Assembly: GCA_965227145.1 (NCBI GenBank) | Contig: OZ245730.1 | Span: 1,550,001 to 1,614,000, forward strand | Length of the DNA: 64,000 nucleotides | Source: JACKAQ01 sp965227145 | Lineage (GTDB): Bacteria; Calditrichota; Calditrichia; RBG-13-44-9; J075 | Direction: 5' to 3' | Shown: piece after piece, positions 59,417 through 64,000 of the stretch | How the letters are laid out: each line of letters starts with the position of its first letter | How positions within the stretch are numbered: position 1 is the first letter of the stretch | Notes under the pieces: generated by a model | What the model saw: only the letters and a program-made list of their open reading frames with translations | The model's database searches: none | Told to the model about the DNA's origin: nothing | Made by a program: the position numbers and the translations under genes

Positions 59417-60079
59417 ATGAACGAAAACCAGCTTCGCCGGGAAATGATCGAAACCGGTAAACAATTATATGAAAAATCGTTGATTGCGGCAGCGGAGGGC
59501 AACTTCAGCGTGCGGCTGGATGCGCAGCGGATTCTGGCAACGCCAACCGGATTGTGCAAAGGCAAAATGGCTGAGGATGATCTGGTGATGATCGATCCGG
59601 AGGGTAAGCACATTTCCGGCGAACGCCGGGCATCTTCGGAGATCAAAATGCATCTGGAAGTCTATCGCCGGCGACCGGATGCGCAGGCTGTGATTCATGC
59701 GCACCCGCCGATTTGCATCGCGCTGATGCTCGCCGGCATTGGGTTGGATCGCCCGATTCTCGCGGAAAATGTGGTGTTGATGGGCAAAGTGCCCACCGCG
59801 CCATACGCCCGCCCGTCAACAGATGCAGTGCCGGAATCTATTCGTCCGTTTATCGAGCGCACTGATTTTTTACTGCTGGATCGCCACGGCAGCCTGACCG
59901 TTGGCGCGACTTTGGACGAGGCGTTTCGTAAACAGGAAATGCTGGAACACACCGCCAAATCTGTTCACGCCGCGTTGCAATTGGGCGGCATTCGCGATCT
60001 GCCCGCCGATGAAATCGCTGCGCTGAACGATCTGCGCGTCAATCGCTACCGCATTCCCTGGCAACTCATTCCTTTCTGA
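59417..60079 (+). CDS. Class II aldolase/adducin family protein
   Basis: 220 aa from ATG 59417 (MNENQLRREMIETGKQLYEKSL); an upstream in-frame ATG at 59105 lies inside the aminotransferase gene and is rejected. Motifs: AAAEGNFSVRL, TPTGLCKGKMAEDDLVMID, ASSEIKMHLEVYRRRPDAQAVIHAHPP with Glu75 and the zinc ligands His94 and His96, and the third ligand His157 in LLDRHGSLTVG. The fuculose-1-phosphate aldolase type cleaves or joins DHAP-derived sugars. The substrate is not decided by the sequence. Last of the plus-strand run; the 266 nt that follow hold no gene. Confidence 0.92.
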   Translation: MNENQLRREMIETGKQLYEKSLIAAAEGNFSVRLDAQRILATPTGLCKGKMAEDDLVMIDPEGKHISGERRASSEIKMHLEVYRRRPDAQAVIHAHPPICIALMLAGIGLDRPILAENVVLMGKVPTAPYARPSTDAVPESIRPFIERTDFLLLDRHGSLTVGATLDEAFRKQEMLEHTAKSVHAALQLGGIRDLPADEIAALNDLRVNRYRIPWQLIPF

Positions 60080-60345
60080 TTTTCAAAAATTTCCCTATTT
60101 TACCCTTTGTGCAAATCTGTTTTATGGTTATTTTGGACGCTTGCAGCCTCGTCTGTTAATTTGTGCCGGGAGGGTTTTGTTGAAACAGTTGCTCAAGTTG
60201 GGTGGCATTTTCCAATCGAAAATCACCGCTTTTGCAATGCCCGATATGATATTTGTCATCCCGGAAATCGAACGAAAGATTATTTTTAGTTTCAGTTATT
60301 TTCAATAACAAGTCTGTTGGTCAAGGGATTTCCCGGAGAATTTGA

Positions 60346-63300
60346 ATGAAGCGCCTCCGTTTCGCACATCTGTTGTGTTGGTTGATGATCATTTCCGCCA
60401 GCCTTTTGGGCAATTGGCGACCCAACGAAATGCGCATCAAAATTACGGCGGCTGCGGCAGACGATATTCGCAAAATCACCGGACTTGGTATCGATGTCGA
60501 AGAAGTTAACCTGCCGCATATTTACCTTTACGTCACTCCCGATGAATACGACCGGCTGATTGCCATCGGTTTCCGTCCGGAAATCCTCATTCCGGATATG
60601 CTGGCATATGCCGAAATGCAACGCCAAAATCCCGCCATTCGCGGGTATTACGATTACAATCGCGGCGTTGCGCTGGTGGACAGTTTGTGCCGCCAATTTC
60701 CCAAAATTATCAAAAAAGAAATTTACGGCTGGAGCGTGGAAAAGCGTGCCCTGTTTGCCGTAAAAATCAGCGATAACGTTGCGCTGGACGAACCGGAGCC
60801 GGAAGTCGCTTTCGACGGATGTTATCACGGGGATGAAATTATCAGCGCGGAAATTTTGATGCGGCTGATCCGCGATCTCTGCCATTCGTATGGCACGGAC
60901 GACGAAGTGACCCGACTTGTGAACAGCCGCGAAATCTGGATTTTTCCGTTTGCCAATCCCGACGGACGGCAAATGCTCGATCGCCGCAATAAAAATGATG
61001 TCGATATCAACCGCGATTGGGGATATATGTGGGACGGCTGGGGCGATAGCGCAACCCCGTTTTCCCAACCCGAAACGCGGGCGCTGCTCAACTGGTTTTT
61101 GGGGCATCAATTTGTGGTTGCGCAATCCGTTCATGCGGGAATGGAAGTGATTTCGTTGCCATGGAGTTATCGCCCGGGGCAATCGCCGGATCAGCAGGTG
61201 ATGATCGCGTTGGCGGATGGCTATGCCAAATCATCCCGCTATCCGACCCTGAAATTCGGGAGCGGGTTTGACCAGTTGTATCCGGTAAACGGCACCGCGA
61301 AAGACAGCTATTACGGGATTCGCGGCTCGCTGAGCTGGACGCTGGAAATTTCCGAAAACAAATCGCCCTCGCTGGAAAAAGTCCGGGACATTTATCGCAG
61401 CAATCGTCCGGCGATGCTGTATCTCATCAATTCTGCCGGAACCGGTTTGCACGGAACGATTCGCGATGCCAAAACCGGAAAAAGCGTTTCCGCGATGCTT
61501 TGGCTGCGCAACGAGAAACAGGAATTTTGGCCGGTGTACAGCGATCCGCTGATCGGCGATTTCCACAAAATGGTGCAGCCGGGAAACTACACGCTGCGGA
61601 TTTCGGCAAACGGCTATCGCGATAAAATTCTGAAAAACATAACCGTTTCGGACACCGGCAGCACGGCAGTGAATGTTGCGCTGGAGCCGGCTGATGGAAA
61701 ATTTGCCTGGCAGGTGCTCAGTTGTCGGGTGCCTGGTAATAATTTTTCGGATGACGGTATCACCTATCACGTTTTGGGCGCGCCGGACCGGCGATTTTAT
61801 TCGCTCGGGCGAAAAGGCTGGATGGTGCTGGACATGGGCGAAACGATTTTCGATTTGCCCGGTGACGATCTGAAAATTTCCGAAGGCGATTTGACGCCGG
61901 AAGGTTACGCCGTTTATGTGGCTGCCGAAATGACCGGCGAATGGCAAAAACTTGGCAACGGGCGCGGCTCCGCAACGTTTGATTTGGCTGCGAACAACAT
62001 AAAATCATTCCGGTTTGTGCGAATTGAAGATGACGGCGACGGCTTTGCCGGTGTTGCCAATGCCGGGTTCGATCTGGACGCGGTGGAAGCCTGCAATAAT
62101 CCTGAAATGGCGGCGTTTCCGGTGCCGGTTGGCGTCAGTTTTGTGGATACGTTGAGCAATTTCAACGGTGTTTGGGAAAGCGGCGAATGGGTGAATGTGG
62201 ATGTTCATCTCAAAAACACCGGCGGCAATGAGGCGCGTAACATCAGTATTCGCGTGATTTGCGATGATGAGCAGATTCAAATCGTCCACCCGGAAATTGC
62301 CGTTGATGCGCTGTTGCCGGGGGAAGAAAAACGGGTGTCCGGTGTTCGGCTATTTGCGGAAGATCGTCCGGTAAACCGGCGAAAGCTGCCGCTGTTGATC
62401 CGCGTTTCTATCGAAAATCAGCAGTGGGATCACATCATTTCTGTTGATCTGCGCGATGGCGGACGGCTGCAAACGGCAGCATCGGTCACATTTGACGATC
62501 CGTTTGTGAATATCAGAAATGAATCGAAACTGCAGCTTCACAACGGCGGTTCGGATACGTTGAATATTTTTCAGCTGCAAACCCGGACTGCGGAATTTCA
62601 GGTACCGTCCAGCCAATTCAAGATTCCGCCGGGGGAAAGCGTACCGTTGATCGTTGCGTTTACGCCAGCATCGGCAACCGAACATCGCGATACGCTGATC
62701 ATTCTCAACAGCGATCCGCGCCAGCCGCGAAAACTGGTGACGCTATTGGGCACCGGAAATCCTGCGCCGTCGCTATCGCTGCGCTCGACCGATTCGTTGA
62801 ATATTTATCTCACCGGAACGGATTCGCTGGAAGTCGGTTGGCAAATTTTCAACAGTGGAAAAGGAGAGCTTTCGGTTGTTGCCACGCTTGCTATCGATCG
62901 CGATGCGTTGGAATTTCCCGTCTCCGAGTTTCTGGATGCCAGCGGCTATCTCTGGCATTTTCAACAACTTGCAGATGGCGAAACCGAACCGGGATCGCGC
63001 CTGCAGGAGGTGTTGCCGCAGCCGCTTCAGTTTAGCGAAGCCGCTCCGGAAACGCCGGTAGATTTGCAACTGCCCTTCCCGTTTTCGATCGACCGGGTGC
63101 ATTTTCACCAGCTCAATATTTTTCCGGGTGGACAATTTGAGCTTGCCGGTCATCACAATAATCCGGACAATCCGCCCCGTCAATTTCAACTGCTTTCCGG
63201 CGATTGGTCGATTGCCGCACCGTTCGATGTTTATTTTCGTTCGCTGCCCGAACATTTATTGCTCGAGTGGCAGGCGTTATTTGACGGCAACGGCAACGGC

Positions 63301-63960
63301 CCGTTTCAATTGAAGGCGCTGCTCAGCGCCAACGGCGAAATGATTTTTTATTACCCGGTGCTCGGCGAATTAACCGATGAAATGTCGATCCGTACGCCCG
63401 GCGCAACGTTGGGCAAACCGGAGGCGGATCTCCGTGCGGGCACCCAAATTGCGCTGCAGCCGCGTGCGGGATTCCGCATCAAACAGCGTTCCGCAGGGCT
63501 GCATCCCGGTGAATCGAAACAGCAAAAACTGGTGGTTGTCACCAAAAATTTGCCGTCCGGTAACTACCCGTTTATTCTGGAGTTACACAGCAACGATCCG
63601 TTGCAGCCGCTGACCCGTTTGCCGCTGCGATTGCATGTCGGCAGCGAGCTTTCGCGCACCGGCGAACCGGGCGTTGCACCGGAAAAATTCGCATTATTGC
63701 AAAATTATCCCAACCCGTTTAACCCCAGCACAACCATCACTTTTCATCTCGCGGAAAGCGCCAAAAGCTTGCTCACGGTGTATAACATGCTCGGTCAGGC
63801 AGTGCAGGTTTTGGTCGATGAAACGTTGGCGTCCGGTGAATACCGGGTAACCTGGGAAGGGGTGAACGATTATGGCGAAGCGCTGCCGAGCGGTATTTAT
63901 TTTTACGAACTTCGTGCCAATGAATTTGTTCAAATTCGCAAAATGATTTTGCTCCATTGA
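60346..63960 (+). CDS. Secreted M14 zinc carboxypeptidase with T9SS-type sorting tail
   Basis: 1204 aa. Signal peptide about 1-22. A prodomain-like segment precedes the M14 catalytic domain, whose zinc ligands are His161 and Glu164 (YHGDEIISAE) and His263 (SVHAGMEV). FANPDGR and DINRDW hold the substrate Asn222-Arg223, and WTLEISENK the general base Glu334. Then come a carboxypeptidase-regulatory-like beta domain (GLHGTIRDAKTGKSVSAMLWLR, 387 on), long beta-sandwich regions with NTGGNEARNISIRV, and the C-terminal FlgD-like tail (LLQNYPNPFNPSTTITFHL to KMILLH). GGAGA 7 nt before the ATG. It should trim peptides outside the cell after type IX export. The closest kind is the T9SS zinc carboxypeptidase of Bacteroidota relatives. 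Confidence 0.94.
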   Translation: MKRLRFAHLLCWLMIISASLLGNWRPNEMRIKITAAAADDIRKITGLGIDVEEVNLPHIYLYVTPDEYDRLIAIGFRPEILIPDMLAYAEMQRQNPAIRGYYDYNRGVALVDSLCRQFPKIIKKEIYGWSVEKRALFAVKISDNVALDEPEPEVAFDGCYHGDEIISAEILMRLIRDLCHSYGTDDEVTRLVNSREIWIFPFANPDGRQMLDRRNKNDVDINRDWGYMWDGWGDSATPFSQPETRALLNWFLGHQFVVAQSVHAGMEVISLPWSYRPGQSPDQQVMIALADGYAKSSRYPTLKFGSGFDQLYPVNGTAKDSYYGIRGSLSWTLEISENKSPSLEKVRDIYRSNRPAMLYLINSAGTGLHGTIRDAKTGKSVSAMLWLRNEKQEFWPVYSDPLIGDFHKMVQPGNYTLRISANGYRDKILKNITVSDTGSTAVNVALEPADGKFAWQVLSCRVPGNNFSDDGITYHVLGAPDRRFYSLGRKGWMVLDMGETIFDLPGDDLKISEGDLTPEGYAVYVAAEMTGEWQKLGNGRGSATFDLAANNIKSFRFVRIEDDGDGFAGVANAGFDLDAVEACNNPEMAAFPVPVGVSFVDTLSNFNGVWESGEWVNVDVHLKNTGGNEARNISIRVICDDEQIQIVHPEIAVDALLPGEEKRVSGVRLFAEDRPVNRRKLPLLIRVSIENQQWDHIISVDLRDGGRLQTAASVTFDDPFVNIRNESKLQLHNGGSDTLNIFQLQTRTAEFQVPSSQFKIPPGESVPLIVAFTPASATEHRDTLIILNSDPRQPRKLVTLLGTGNPAPSLSLRSTDSLNIYLTGTDSLEVGWQIFNSGKGELSVVATLAIDRDALEFPVSEFLDASGYLWHFQQLADGETEPGSRLQEVLPQPLQFSEAAPETPVDLQLPFPFSIDRVHFHQLNIFPGGQFELAGHHNNPDNPPRQFQLLSGDWSIAAPFDVYFRSLPEHLLLEWQALFDGNGNGPFQLKALLSANGEMIFYYPVLGELTDEMSIRTPGATLGKPEADLRAGTQIALQPRAGFRIKQRSAGLHPGESKQQKLVVVTKNLPSGNYPFILELHSNDPLQPLTRLPLRLHVGSELSRTGEPGVAPEKFALLQNYPNPFNPSTTITFHLAESAKSLLTVYNMLGQAVQVLVDETLASGEYRVTWEGVNDYGEALPSGIYFYELRANEFVQIRKMILLH

Positions 63961-64000
63961 GCCCGGTTGGCTCACCTGATTTGCTGGCTGAACTTCATTT

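Noticed and set aside
60292..61182. 296-codon minus-strand frame opposite the M14 peptidase
   Set aside because: Shadow of the catalytic domain, whose zinc motifs are on the plus strand.

Overview
The window (about 50% G+C by eye) looks like a chromosomal segment of a Gram-negative, didermal bacterium of the Calditrichota / KSB1 / Ignavibacteria type. The grounds are three secreted proteins ending in the FlgD-like, T9SS-style tail that starts (L)QNYPNPFNP, a complete Bat (aerotolerance) operon, 2-oxoacid:ferredoxin oxidoreductases and intergenic spaces rich in short palindromes. The phylum is an inference. No rRNA, phage, transposase, plasmid or CRISPR genes were seen.

Layout. 1-8466 (minus): a five-gene redox cluster of KorA, KorB (split by a one-base frameshift), a degenerate PFOR-beta-like protein ending in a ferredoxin, an RnfB-like Fe-S protein, and a PFOR alpha/gamma-like protein cut by the window edge. 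8700-15463 (minus): Hsp70 with DUF2760, an epoxide-hydrolase-like enzyme, a DUF5990-like protein, a pentapeptide protein, an ATP-grasp enzyme, a small protein and a rhodanese. 15741-17225: a stand-alone murE. 17436-22230 (plus): YdeI-like protein, a T9SS cargo, and a carbamoyltransferase-SxtJ-DUF5989 trio equivalent to sxtI-sxtJ-sxtK. 22263-28648 (minus): cyclase, ACMSD, 3-hydroxyanthranilate dioxygenase and a RidA protein, i.e. part of tryptophan/kynurenine catabolism, interrupted by a large BNR-repeat cargo and a 21-bp tandem array. 28770-31849: a dicarboxylate symporter and two unknown proteins.

31883-42711 (minus) is the Bat operon: lipoprotein, BatD-like, MoxR, DUF58, a second BatD-like, BatA, BatB, BatC, a Gln-rich protein, BatD and BatE. 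42834-47724 (minus) holds two giant polyprenyl-phosphate sugar transferase fusions. Both carry C-terminal monotopic phosphoglycosyltransferase domains in which the catalytic Asp-Glu pair has been replaced. 47997-53363 (plus) is a LolA-like protein, two FtsX-type permeases, an ATPase and a beta-barrel: probably one trans-envelope export system. Two tRNA-Ser genes follow at 53455-53687. 53862-60079 (plus) has pncB, a PHP-domain lipoprotein, an SDR/DUF2867 protein, a class V aminotransferase and a class II aldolase. 60346-63960 is a secreted M14 carboxypeptidase.

The two most promising leads are the redox cluster, where an active KorAB pair sits with PFOR paralogues that have lost their thiamine and Fe-S motifs, and the pair of sugar transferase fusions with dead-looking catalytic dyads. 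Interspersed palindromes of at least two families fill many intergenic spaces.
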